Positions 6,253 through 13,096 of a stretch of DNA of 17,691 nucleotides are shown here, piece by piece. Each line of letters begins with the position of its first letter. Position 1 is the first letter of the stretch. The notes beneath the pieces were generated by a model that saw only the letters and a list, made by a program, of their open reading frames with translations, did no database searches and was not told the origin of the DNA. A program made the translations under genes and the position numbers. Source of the stretch: JALZDI01 sp965653225 (GTDB lineage Bacteria > Actinomycetota > Actinomycetes > Propionibacteriales > Nocardioidaceae); NCBI GenBank assembly GCA_965653225.1, contig CBFGZI010000082.1, positions 1-17,691 on the forward strand, read 5' to 3'.

Positions 6253-6611
6253 CAGAACGCCAGCGCCTGCGCCCGGCGGCGCACCTCGGTGCCCCGGTTC
6301 TCCCGCAGCGCGTCGATGGGCCGTCCCGGCAGGGACTCGTCGGCGGTGAACAGCCACCGGACCGACTCCTCCTCGTCGTACCCGGCGTCCGCCAGCAGTG
6401 TGAGCGTCCCGGAGAGCCCCTTGATGACCGCCGTACCGGTCAGCATCTCGGCCGGCACCTGCGGCTCGCGGGTCTCGGAGTGGCGCAGGGCGACGAGCTG
6501 GTGGTCGCGCACCATCTGCCGGACCTTGTTGGGGCTGACGCCGAGGCGGTCTGCGACGTCGCGGAGGCTGAGCCAGCCGGTGACGAGCTGGTCGACGGTC
6601 GTGTCGGTCAC
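6252..6611 (-). CDS. Rv2175c-like DNA-binding protein (winged HTH, probable kinase substrate)
   Basis: A 119-residue protein. The N-terminal half is a MerR/excisionase-like HTH (WLSLRDVADRLGVSPNKVRQMVRDHQLVAL), and the C-terminal half carries the family pattern VIKGLSGTLTLLADAGYDEEESVRWLFTADESLPGRPIDAL and ends EVRRRAQALAF. This closely follows the Rv2175c family. In M. tuberculosis Rv2175c binds DNA and is phosphorylated on an N-terminal Thr by PknL, which reduces binding. Here Thr residues at positions 2, 4, 5 and 11 are candidates, and a PknL-like kinase is encoded at 10348-12288. The start is taken as GTG at 6611, which gives the usual family length; the weak GGCAGG eight bases upstream is the only ribosome site. 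The downstream barstar-like gene overlaps by one base. An inverted repeat at 6672-6685 may be an operator. Confidence 0.88.
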   Translation of the reverse strand: MTDTTVDQLVTGWLSLRDVADRLGVSPNKVRQMVRDHQLVALRHSETREPQVPAEMLTGTAVIKGLSGTLTLLADAGYDEEESVRWLFTADESLPGRPIDALRENRGTEVRRRAQALAF

Positions 6612-6671
6612 GATGCCAGCCTGCCAGAGGGCGCCAGCGGCGGTCGGCGACGGCTCCCGCACTTCGTCGTT

Positions 6672-6685
6672 CCATGCCAGCATGG
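6672..6685. promoter_or_regulatory. Perfect inverted repeat CCATGC-CA-GCATGG, possible operator
   Basis: The six-base arms are exact and separated by two bases. The site lies in the 78-base divergent gap between the Rv2175c-like gene (start 6611) and the orphan gene (start 6690), right before the latter's start. This is where an autoregulating HTH protein would bind, but no binding motif for the family is known to me. Confidence 0.4.
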
Positions 6686-6689
6686 GTGG

Positions 6690-7004
6690 GTGGGCGAGGA
6701 CAGCGGCTGGGAGCACGACGACCCGGAGTACCAGCTGGCCAGGATCTCCGGCGTCGTCGTCAGCATGACGCGAGCCTGGCGAGGATGCTCCGTGGAGGCG
6801 ATCGAGCCCGAGCTGCGCCGGCGGCTTGCCGTGCTCGGCCACGACTGGCCGCCCGAGCTGCTGGAGCACCTGGCCCAGCAGATCCGTGACCCGCACTGGC
6901 CGTGGAAGCACCCGTTGCAGGCCTGGGATCTGAGCCGTCGCTTCAACGCCGCCGCCCGCGCACACCCCACCGGCCGTAGGCCGAGCCGACCACCCGCCGT
7001 GTAA
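6690..7004 (+). CDS. Uncharacterised small protein, orphan gene
   Basis: A 104-residue open frame I do not recognise. It is acidic and tryptophan-rich at the start (GEDSGWEHDDPEYQLARISGVVVSMTRAWRG), then helical with EPELRRRLAVL, DWPPELLEHLAQQI and PHWPWKHPLQAWDLSRRFNAA. The C-terminal tail is Arg/Pro-rich. There are no membrane segments or signal peptide. The start is probably GTG at 6690; an ATG at 6765 would remove the Trp-rich start. No Shine-Dalgarno precedes 6690. The codon pattern (G/C at third positions) is that of a real gene. It is divergent from the Rv2175c-like gene and upstream of the CHRD remnant. Confidence 0.6.
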   Translation: MGEDSGWEHDDPEYQLARISGVVVSMTRAWRGCSVEAIEPELRRRLAVLGHDWPPELLEHLAQQIRDPHWPWKHPLQAWDLSRRFNAAARAHPTGRRPSRPPAV

Positions 7005-7040
7005 CCGGGGCAGCACGCGGGACGGCAACGACGCTGACGC

Positions 7041-7210
7041 GGCTCGGTCAGCGGTGTCATCGCGCCCGCCGACGTGATCGGCCCGACCGACCAGGGGCTG
7101 GGTGCCGGTCACTTCAACGAGCTGGTCAAGGCGATCAACATCGGGGCGGCGTACGTAACGTGCACACCAACCGGTTCCCGCCTGGCGAGATCCGCGGCAT
7201 GATCCGCTGA
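7041..7210 (+). pseudogene. Frameshifted C-terminal remnant of a CHRD-domain protein
   Basis: From 7041 one frame reads SGVIAPADVIGPTDQG, then GHFNELVKAINIGAAYV, up to about 7157. The next frame then reads NVHTNRFPPGEIRGMIR and a stop at 7208-7210. Joined, the two parts give the typical end of a CHRD domain (AYVNVHT-x-FP-GEIRG), as in secreted CHRD proteins. One base appears to be missing in the Val codon near 7155-7157. The N-terminal half and signal peptide are absent: an in-frame TGA lies at 7035-7037. The upstream 7005-7040 may hold a further, shifted scrap. It is a decayed gene unless the shift is a sequencing error, but the missing 5' part argues for decay. Confidence 0.7.
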
Positions 7211-7349
7211 CCCGACGCTGACGCACCTGCACTCGCACACCTGCTCTGACCTCCTCGGCACACCTGAGGGTCGCGCCGACAACGACGGCTAACGTGGACT
7301 GCCCAGGCGCAGCACGCACGTGCCCGCACAGGCAGGCCGAGGAGGACAG
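7211..7349 (+). promoter_or_regulatory. Promoter and leader region of the quinone oxidoreductase gene
   Basis: TAACGT at 7290-7295 fits the -10 consensus and would start a transcript near 7302, with a leader of about 48 bases. GAGGAGG at about 7339-7345 is a strong ribosome site, four bases before the ATG at 7350. Nothing else was recognised between the CHRD remnant and this promoter. Confidence 0.45.
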
Positions 7350-8324
7350 ATGCAGTCCATCGTGGTGGAGAAGACCGGAGGACCCGAGGTCCTGACGCTG
7401 CAGGAGCAGCCCGACCGTGATCCCGGCCCGGGTGAGCTCGCAGTCGACGTGGCCGCGTCCGGCGTCAACTTCATCGACATCTACCAGCGCTCGGGTCAGT
7501 ACCCGATGGACCTTCCGTTCGTCGCCGGCTCCGAGGGCGCGGGAGTCGTGCGTGCGGTCGGCGACGGCGTCAGCGATGTGGCTGTCGGCGACCACGTCGC
7601 CTGGGCCGGCGTACCCGGCGCCGGCTACACCAGCCGTGCCATCGTCCCCGCCGGGCGCGCCGTGCCCGTACCCGACGGCCTCGACGACGAGAGCGCGGCG
7701 GCGCTGATGCTGCAGGGCATGACCGCGCACTACCTGTGCGAGACGACCTACCCGGTGCAGAAGGGCGACGACGTGCTGGTCTACGCCGCCGCCGGCGGGG
7801 TCGGCCTGCTGCTCACGCAGATGGTGACGCGCAAGGGCGGACGGGTGATCGCCACGACCTCCAGTGACGAGAAGGCGAAGCTCGCCCGCGGCGCCGGAGC
7901 GGCCGAGGTGATCGACTACACCAAGAGCGACATCGCGCAGGAGGTGCGCCGGCTGACCGGCGGCGACGGGGTCGCGGTGGTGTACGACGGCGTGGGTCGC
8001 GACACGTTCGACGCGAGCCTCGACAGCCTGCGCCGCCGCGGGATGCTCGTGCTGTTCGGCGGGTCGAGCGGGCCCGTACCGCCGGTGGACCCGCAGACGC
8101 TCAACACCAAGGGCTCGCTGTTCCTGACCCGTCCGACCATGGTCGACTACATCGCCACCCGCGAGGAGCTGCTGTGGCGTGCGTCGGACGTGCTCGGTGC
8201 CGCCGCGCGCGGTGAGCTCACCGTGCGGATCGGCGGCCGCTACCCGCTCGCCGACGCCGCCCAGGCCCACGAGGACCTCGCGGGACGCCGCACCACCGGC
8301 AAGCTGCTGCTCATCCCGGGCTGA
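7350..8324 (+). CDS. NADPH:quinone oxidoreductase (zinc-free MDR family)
   Basis: A 324-residue medium-chain dehydrogenase/reductase. The N-terminal GroES-like domain has VAASGVNFIDIYQRSGQYP and the quinone reductase signature GSEGAGVVRAVGDGV (residues 60-74). The Rossmann domain has the cofactor loop AAAGGVGLLLTQ (146-157) and a Ser/Lys-containing region (SSDEKAKLA) fitting NADPH. The zinc ligands of alcohol dehydrogenases are missing, as in Qor/zeta-crystallin enzymes, which reduce quinones in the cytosol by one or two electrons. The end (HEDLAGRRTTGKLLLIPG) is complete. The start is ATG at 7350, with GAGGAGG before it; an in-frame ATG at 7320 is less likely. It stands alone, with its own promoter. 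Confidence 0.93.
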   Translation: MQSIVVEKTGGPEVLTLQEQPDRDPGPGELAVDVAASGVNFIDIYQRSGQYPMDLPFVAGSEGAGVVRAVGDGVSDVAVGDHVAWAGVPGAGYTSRAIVPAGRAVPVPDGLDDESAAALMLQGMTAHYLCETTYPVQKGDDVLVYAAAGGVGLLLTQMVTRKGGRVIATTSSDEKAKLARGAGAAEVIDYTKSDIAQEVRRLTGGDGVAVVYDGVGRDTFDASLDSLRRRGMLVLFGGSSGPVPPVDPQTLNTKGSLFLTRPTMVDYIATREELLWRASDVLGAAARGELTVRIGGRYPLADAAQAHEDLAGRRTTGKLLLIPG

Positions 8325-8425
8325 CTCCGCGGGCTGACTCAGGCGCGAGTCCCGGAGTACGACAGCCTCCGTAGCAGCCTGCCGCGCCGCAGAAGCTCGG
8401 CATAGCGGGCCGCACCCGGCACGCG

Positions 8426-8431
8426 TAACCT
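8426..8431 (+). promoter_or_regulatory. -10 box (TAACCT) of the lipoprotein gene
   Basis: TAACCT lies 32 bases before the ATG at 8464. The leader carries AGGAGG ending about six bases before that ATG. A -35 box is not obvious. Confidence 0.4.
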
Positions 8432-8463
8432 CCCCGCCAAGGGGGCACGCCCAGGAGGCTGCC

Positions 8464-9483
8464 ATGCCCTCGACTCCCCGACTTCGCGCCGCGCTGCTGC
8501 CCGTGGTGGTCGTGCTGGGTGCGTTCGCGGTCGCTTGCGCCGGCGCCCAGGCGCCGGCGAAGACCAGCGACCCGCAGACGTCGGCCAGTCCGACCACGCG
8601 CGCCGACACCGCACAGCGCCCAGGTGGGCGCAGCCAGGCGCCGAAGACGATCGCGCTTCCGGACGGGCTGCGACCCGAAGGCATCACCAGCGACGGCCAG
8701 TCCACCTTCTACGTGGGCTCTCTGGCCGACGGCCGCATCGTCACCGGCAACCTGAGCACGGGCAAGACCCGCGTGCTGGTGCCCGGTGTCGACGGCAGGA
8801 TCGCGGTGGGCACACTGCTCGACACTCGCCACGACCGCATCTGGGTGGCCGGCGGCGACACCGGCGCGGTCACGGCGTACGACGCCGGGTCGGGGCGGCA
8901 GCTCGGCCGCTGGGTGACCCCCGGGTCGTCGTTCCTGAACGACCTGACGATCACCCGCGACGCGGTCTATGTCACCGACACCGGCCGGGCACGGCTGGTC
9001 GTGGTCCCGCTCGGACCAGGTGGGAAGCTGCCGGCCGCCGACGGCGCCACCACCCTGCCGCTGAGCGGCGCCATGCCGTTCAGCCCGAGCGGCTCCAACG
9101 CCAACGGCATCCGTGCCCTCGACGACAACACCCTGCTGGTGGTGCACAGCGACACCGGCGGGCTGTTCCTGGTCGACCCCGCCACCGGGAACACGCGCCA
9201 GGTGCAGGTCACCGGCGGCAGGCTCACCGGGGGCGACGGACTCGAGCTCGGCGGCGGGCACCTGTTCGTGGTACGCGGCACCGACGACGAGAGCATCACG
9301 GTCCTGCGGCTCGACCAGGGCAGCGCGACGGCGCAGGTGGAGCAGGTGCTGCGCGACCCCGCGTTCGACGTGCCCTCCACCGCCACGTTCGCCGGCGGCA
9401 GCCTGTGGGTGGTGAACGCGCGGTTCAACACCACGCCGACCCCGACCACGCCGTACAGCCTCACCCGCGTCGACGTGCGCTGA
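8464..9483 (+). CDS. Secreted beta-propeller lipoprotein (SMP-30/NHL-like)
   Basis: A 339-residue exported protein. Residues 1-24 form a signal peptide (basic start, hydrophobic LLPVVVVLGAFAVA) ending at a lipobox-like AVAC with Cys25, so it is probably lipid-anchored on the outer face of the membrane. A Ser/Thr/Pro/Ala-rich linker runs to about residue 60. The rest is made of repeated strand patterns such as LPDGLRPEGITSDG, TFYVGSLADGRIV, DRIWVAGGDTGAVTAYDAGSG, NDLTITRDAVYVTD, NGIRALDDNTLLVVH and PSTATFAGGSLWVVNARF. These resemble the blades of SMP-30/gluconolactonase or NHL propellers. No catalytic residues can be assigned, so the ligand is unknown. The start is ATG at 8464, with AGGAGG upstream. 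The gene is single and converges with the DinB/MDMPI-like gene. Confidence 0.78.
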   Translation: MPSTPRLRAALLPVVVVLGAFAVACAGAQAPAKTSDPQTSASPTTRADTAQRPGGRSQAPKTIALPDGLRPEGITSDGQSTFYVGSLADGRIVTGNLSTGKTRVLVPGVDGRIAVGTLLDTRHDRIWVAGGDTGAVTAYDAGSGRQLGRWVTPGSSFLNDLTITRDAVYVTDTGRARLVVVPLGPGGKLPAADGATTLPLSGAMPFSPSGSNANGIRALDDNTLLVVHSDTGGLFLVDPATGNTRQVQVTGGRLTGGDGLELGGGHLFVVRGTDDESITVLRLDQGSATAQVEQVLRDPAFDVPSTATFAGGSLWVVNARFNTTPTPTTPYSLTRVDVR

Positions 9484-9526
9484 CCTCGGCGTACGACCGG
9501 GCTGACGCCGGCCGTCACGACAACGG

Positions 9527-10186
9527 TCACGACAGCAGCGGGAGCCGGGCGGCGTCCTGGCCCAGCGCGGTCTCCTCGTCGGCGGTGAGCGGGCGCCGCC
9601 CGGTGCCGCTCAGCGCGTACGTCCTGTCGTCCCAGCCCACCGGCACAGGGTGACCCAGCAGCCCGTCCAGGGTCTGCCGTACCAGTGCCAGCGGGAGCCC
9701 GCCGGGCCCGGCACGGTCGAGGTCGGTGACCAGGTCGAGGTGGTGCAGGGCCGCCTCGACCGCGAGCGTGGCGACCAGATCTCCGGCCAGCAGGGTGTGC
9801 CCCTGGGTGGGCACGCAGGCGCGCGGGTCGGTGCGCTCGGCCAGGAAGACCACGGCCCGGCTGGTCTCGACGTAGGCGGTCACCAGCGGGCGCAGGCCGT
9901 ACGCGCTGGCGATCGTGCGGGTGCCGCGGACGTTGCGGTACTCCGCGTCGTCCCCGCTCGGCGCGTCGACCCAGTAGGTGACCGCGTCGCGGTCCGGGGG
10001 CCCGTCGGCGGGCGTGGCCAGCGCCACCAGTCCCCGCTGGGCGTCGGACAGCAGGTGCAGCACCAGGTCGCGTACGACCCAGCCTCGGCAGCCCGTCGAC
10101 AGCCAGGAGTCCTCCTCGCTGAGGGAGGCGGCCAGGACGGCCAGATCGTCGTAGGCGACCCGCAGCGCCGCCAGAGAATCCTGCAC
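9527..10186 (-). CDS. DinB/maleylpyruvate isomerase-like (mycothiol-dependent superfamily) protein
   Basis: A 219-residue protein of the MDMPI/DinB_2 helical-bundle family. The N-terminal region carries a typical pattern (WVVRDLVLHLLSDAQRG, with His44), and a later helix carries EAALHHLDLVTDL (Glu144, His148 and Asp151). These positions match the metal-binding His/Glu/His-type ligands of the family. The C-terminal part (GLPLALVRQTLDGLLG, then GWDDRTYALSGTGRRPL) resembles the MDMPI C-terminal domain. Characterised members use mycothiol for isomerase or transferase reactions; most actinobacterial copies are unassigned. The start is GTG at 10186, eight bases behind a TAGGGT hexamer and without a Shine-Dalgarno, so probably leaderless. 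Confidence 0.8.
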   Translation of the reverse strand: MQDSLAALRVAYDDLAVLAASLSEEDSWLSTGCRGWVVRDLVLHLLSDAQRGLVALATPADGPPDRDAVTYWVDAPSGDDAEYRNVRGTRTIASAYGLRPLVTAYVETSRAVVFLAERTDPRACVPTQGHTLLAGDLVATLAVEAALHHLDLVTDLDRAGPGGLPLALVRQTLDGLLGHPVPVGWDDRTYALSGTGRRPLTADEETALGQDAARLPLLS

Positions 10187-10194
10187 GGAACCGC

Positions 10195-10200
10195 ACCCTA
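10195..10200 (-). promoter_or_regulatory. -10 box (TAGGGT) for a leaderless DinB/MDMPI-like transcript
   Basis: On the minus strand TAGGGT lies at 10200-10195 and ends eight bases before the GTG at 10186. No ribosome site lies between. The hexamer is the same as in front of the ybaK-like gene. Confidence 0.55.
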
Positions 10201-10281
10201 ACCGGCGACCCGCCCTGACCTGCGGTGATCCGCCTCACGCGCCTCGCGGCGCGGCTGGCAGGGTTGGCCCACGCGGTTGCC

Positions 10282-10287
10282 TACACT
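10282..10287 (+). promoter_or_regulatory. Possible -10 box (TACACT) of the kinase gene
   Basis: TACACT fits TANNNT and lies about 60 bases before the chosen GTG start at 10348. It would give a leader of about 53 bases that holds the ribosome site GAGAGGA. No -35 box with normal spacing is clear. Confidence 0.4.
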
Positions 10288-10347
10288 CGAACACCGCGTG
10301 GTGCGTGCGTCCGGGCGCGCGTCATGAGCCCAGCCGAGAGGACCATC

Positions 10348-12288
10348 GTGGACACGACCGCAGCGGACACCCTCGTGGGCGCCCTGCTCGACGGTCGCTA
10401 CCGGGTGGGCCCCAGGATTGCCCGCGGCGGTATGGCCACTGTCTACGAGGCCACCGACACCCGTCTCGACCGCGTCGTCGCGCTCAAGGTGCTGCACAGC
10501 GGCTACGCCGACGACGAAGCGTTCGTGTCGCGGTTCATCCGCGAGGCCAGGTCCACGGCCCGGCTGGCGCACCCGCACGTGGTGAGCGTGTTCGACCAGG
10601 GCGAGGACGACGGCACGCTGTTCCTGGCGATGGAGTACGTCCCCGGCCGCACCCTGCGCGACGTGGTGCGTGACCAGGCTCCGCTGCCGCCCGCGCACGC
10701 GCTGGCGCTCCTCGAGCCGGTGCTGTCGGCGCTGGCCGCCGCGCACGACGCCGGGTTCGTGCACCGCGACGTCAAGCCGGAGAACGTCCTGATCACCGAC
10801 GACGGCCGGGTGAAGGTGGCCGACTTCGGGCTGGTGCGGGCGGTCACCACCGCCACCAACACCGCGACCAGCGGCGTACTGATCGGCACCGTGTCCTACA
10901 TCGCGCCCGAGCTGGTCACCGACGGCTCCGCCGACGCCCGGTCCGACGTCTACTCCGCCGGGGTGCTGCTGTACGAGCTCCTCACCGGCCGCAAGCCGCA
11001 CCAGGGCGAGACGCCCATCCAGGTCGCGTACAAGCACGTGCACGAGGACGTCCCTCCGCCCTCCGCGCTGGTCGAGGGCCTGCCTGCCTACGTCGACGCG
11101 CTGGTGGCCCGGGCCACCGCTCGCCATCGCGACTCGCGTCCGGCTGACGCGAAGGTGTTCCTGCAGCAGATGCGCCGCGTACGCCACGCCCTCGACCACG
11201 GCGTCGTCGACGACCCCGAGCTCACCGAGGACCTCACCCCAAGCCGGCGCGAGCCCAGCGTCGAACCGACCGTCCCGGTCACGATGCGCAACGGGCACCG
11301 GCAGCAGCCGCCGCCCGGTGGGCCTGTCCGGCAGGAAGGGCACGAGGACACCTCCCCGCAGGAGGACCTCGACGAGGACGACGACACCTGGGCGCGACGC
11401 GCCGCGCGCAAGCGGAGGCTCGGGTGGATCGGGCTGGTCGTCGTGCTCCTGCTCGCCGCCGGCGCCGCCGCGAGCGGCTGGTACCTCAGTGTCGGCCGCT
11501 ACACCACCGCGCCCGACCTGACCGGGCTCACGCTGTCCGAGGCCCGCCAGCGGGTCCGCCCGACGGACTTCGTGCTGCAGACCGACCCTGCGCAGTACTC
11601 CGAGACCGTCCCCGAGGGCGACATCATCTCCACCGACCCCGCGTCCGGCGACCGCATCCTGCGCACCGGCACGATCACCGCGGTGGTCTCGAAGGGCAAG
11701 GAGCGCTACTCGATGCCGCCGGTGGTGGGCATGTCGGAGGCCGAGGCGCGCGACGCGCTGCTGAAGCACCTGGCCGTCGGAAAGGTGCGCCACGCCTACA
11801 GCGACCGGGTCGACGAGGGTCTGGTCATCGGCGCGTCCCAGGAGGCAGGCGCCCGGCTGCGTCCCGACACCGAGGTCGACCTGGTGGTGAGCAAGGGCCC
11901 CCGTCCCATTCACGTCCCCGACGTGGTCGGCTCCACGGCCAAGGACGCCCGGGCGCTGATCAAGGACAAGGGCCTGACCGTCAACGTCGCACGCCGGCAC
12001 GACTCCGCGGACAAGGGCACGGTGATCAGCCAGGACCCCGAGAACGGCACGCTGTTCAAGGGCGACGAGATCGACCTGGTGGTGTCCAAGGGCCCGCCGC
12101 TGACCGCGGTGCCCAGCGTGTTCGGCCAGGACCAGAACAGCGCGATCGCGGTGCTGCAGGGGGCCGGCTTCCAGGTCGACGTCGAGCAGTCCGACAGCTA
12201 CGTGGGCTTCAACCGGGTCGGCGCGCAGTCACCGGGCGCCAACGAGCTCGCGCCGGTGGGCTCGACGGTCACCATCTACCTGTACTGA
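10348..12288 (+). CDS. pknL: PknL-like transmembrane Ser/Thr protein kinase with four PASTA domains
   Basis: A 646-residue membrane receptor kinase. The catalytic domain covers residues 13 to about 280: a Gly-rich loop (IARGGMATVYE), the ATP lysine Lys47 in VALKVL, HRDVKPEN with catalytic Asp141, DFG at 159-161, a Thr-rich activation loop and SYIAPE. An acidic/Pro-rich juxtamembrane stretch leads to RRAARKRR and one membrane helix (about 360-380). Outside the cell lie four PASTA repeats (about 385-449, 453-517, 520-583, 586-646), which bind peptidoglycan fragments in related kinases. The kinase domain follows mycobacterial PknL, although PknL of M. tuberculosis lacks PASTA repeats. The start is GTG at 10348, five bases after GAGAGGA; ATG at 10324 has no ribosome site. 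Its likely substrate, the Rv2175c-like protein, is encoded at 6252-6611. Confidence 0.93.
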   Translation: MDTTAADTLVGALLDGRYRVGPRIARGGMATVYEATDTRLDRVVALKVLHSGYADDEAFVSRFIREARSTARLAHPHVVSVFDQGEDDGTLFLAMEYVPGRTLRDVVRDQAPLPPAHALALLEPVLSALAAAHDAGFVHRDVKPENVLITDDGRVKVADFGLVRAVTTATNTATSGVLIGTVSYIAPELVTDGSADARSDVYSAGVLLYELLTGRKPHQGETPIQVAYKHVHEDVPPPSALVEGLPAYVDALVARATARHRDSRPADAKVFLQQMRRVRHALDHGVVDDPELTEDLTPSRREPSVEPTVPVTMRNGHRQQPPPGGPVRQEGHEDTSPQEDLDEDDDTWARRAARKRRLGWIGLVVVLLLAAGAAASGWYLSVGRYTTAPDLTGLTLSEARQRVRPTDFVLQTDPAQYSETVPEGDIISTDPASGDRILRTGTITAVVSKGKERYSMPPVVGMSEAEARDALLKHLAVGKVRHAYSDRVDEGLVIGASQEAGARLRPDTEVDLVVSKGPRPIHVPDVVGSTAKDARALIKDKGLTVNVARRHDSADKGTVISQDPENGTLFKGDEIDLVVSKGPPLTAVPSVFGQDQNSAIAVLQGAGFQVDVEQSDSYVGFNRVGAQSPGANELAPVGSTVTIYLY

Positions 12289-12292
12289 CGGC

Positions 12293-12309
12293 GGCGTCCA
12301 GGCGACGCC
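12293..12309 (+). terminator. GC hairpin just after the kinase gene
   Basis: GGCGTC (12293-12298) pairs with GACGCC (12304-12309) around a CAGGC loop, five bases after the kinase stop codon. An alternative pairing of CAGGCG with CGCCTG overlaps it. No T-run follows. Confidence 0.4.
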
Positions 12310-12345
12310 TGTCGGGGCTGACCACGAGCCATGTAACCGGGTGCC

Positions 12346-12409
12346 GTGGTTGCTTTCCACGGCGCATGACCCGAGGAGAGCAACCACCAGCCGTGGGGAG
12401 GCACCCCAC
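12346..12409. repeat. Two hairpins at the broken 5' end of the EamA gene
   Basis: The arms 12346-12362 (GTGGTTGCTTTCCACGG) and 12371-12387 pair over 17 positions with two mismatches around an eight-base loop. A second perfect hairpin follows, GTGGGG (12393-12398) with CCCCAC (12404-12409). They end exactly at the TAG (12410-12412) where the EamA reading frame breaks off. They could be the terminator of the kinase gene, or the scar of a small palindromic element or deletion. Confidence 0.55.
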
Positions 12410-12421
12410 TAGACCGCCGGG

Positions 12422-13006
12422 ATGTACGTCGTCTGCACCCCGCTGATCGCCGGTCTGGTGCTCCGGCAGCGGATCGGACGCGCGGCGTGGGTCGCGGTCG
12501 CGTTGTCCACGGCCGGCCTCGCGGTGCTGTCGCTGCACGGGATCGTGGTCGGCTACGGCGAGGCCGTGACGCTGCTGTCGGCGGTCCTGTACGCCGTGCA
12601 CATCGTGGGGCTGGGCGCATGGTCGAACCCACGGGACGCCTTCGGCCTCTCGGTGCTGCAGGTCGCGGTGATCGCGGCGGTCTGCGGCCTGTTCGCGGTG
12701 CCGGGCGGCGTCGTGCTGCCCCAGACCGGGGCGGACTGGCTGTCGGTGCTGTACATGGCGCTGCTGCCGGGAGCGTTCGCGCTGCTGGCGCAGACCTGGG
12801 CGCAGGCGCACATGCCACCGACCCGCGCCGCGATCATCATGACGATGGAGCCGGTGTTCGCCGCGTTCTTCGCGGTCCTGTTCGGCGGCGAGCAGCTCAC
12901 CGGCCGGATGGCGGTCGGCGGTGCGCTCGTACTCGGCGCAATGCTGCTGGTGGAGCTGGCCCCGCGGCGCAAGATCGAGGGCGAGGTTCAGCATCTGTCG
13001 GTCTAG
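12422..13006 (+). pseudogene. 5'-truncated EamA/DMT-family transporter
   Basis: The open frame gives 194 residues with about seven membrane segments, while EamA transporters usually have ten segments and about 300 residues. It begins at MYVVCTPLIAGLVLRQRIGRAAW, which corresponds to the late part of the first EamA repeat. The second repeat is complete (LLSAVLYAVHIVGLGAWS, then DWLSVLYMALLPGAFALLAQTWAQ, MPPTRAAIIMTMEPVFAAFFAVLFGGEQLT and the last helix). An in-frame TAG sits ten bases before the ATG, no ribosome site is present, and only 133 bases separate it from the kinase gene, so the missing half (roughly 100 residues) is not there. It is therefore probably a dead remnant; a half-size transporter is a less likely alternative. 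Full EamA proteins export metabolites or amino acids. Confidence 0.78.
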
Positions 13007-13020
13007 CTCCAGGCCGACAG

Positions 13021-13058
13021 CGCAGAGGTGCCCCGCCATGTGGCGGGGCACCTCTGCG
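13021..13058. terminator. Very strong bidirectional terminator between the EamA remnant and ectD
   Basis: CGCAGAGGTGCCCCGCC (13021-13037) pairs with 13042-13058 over 17 perfect base pairs around an ATGT loop. It lies 15 bases after the EamA stop and 38 bases downstream of the ectD stop, so it closes the ectABCD transcript. The plus strand continues with TCTTGG rather than a T-run. Confidence 0.9.
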
Positions 13059-13096
13059 TCTTGGCGCGGCTGGCGCGAGTCGCTGCGCGACTGAGG

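Noticed and set aside
6252..8705. An 817-residue open frame on the minus strand
   Set aside because: Only its last 119 residues (6252-6611) are a real gene. The rest is antisense to the orphan and quinone oxidoreductase genes and has the low-complexity composition of a shadow frame.
10198..12000. A 600-residue open frame on the minus strand
   Set aside because: It is the antisense of the kinase gene, whose catalytic motifs are unmistakable. High-GC DNA produces such long antisense frames.
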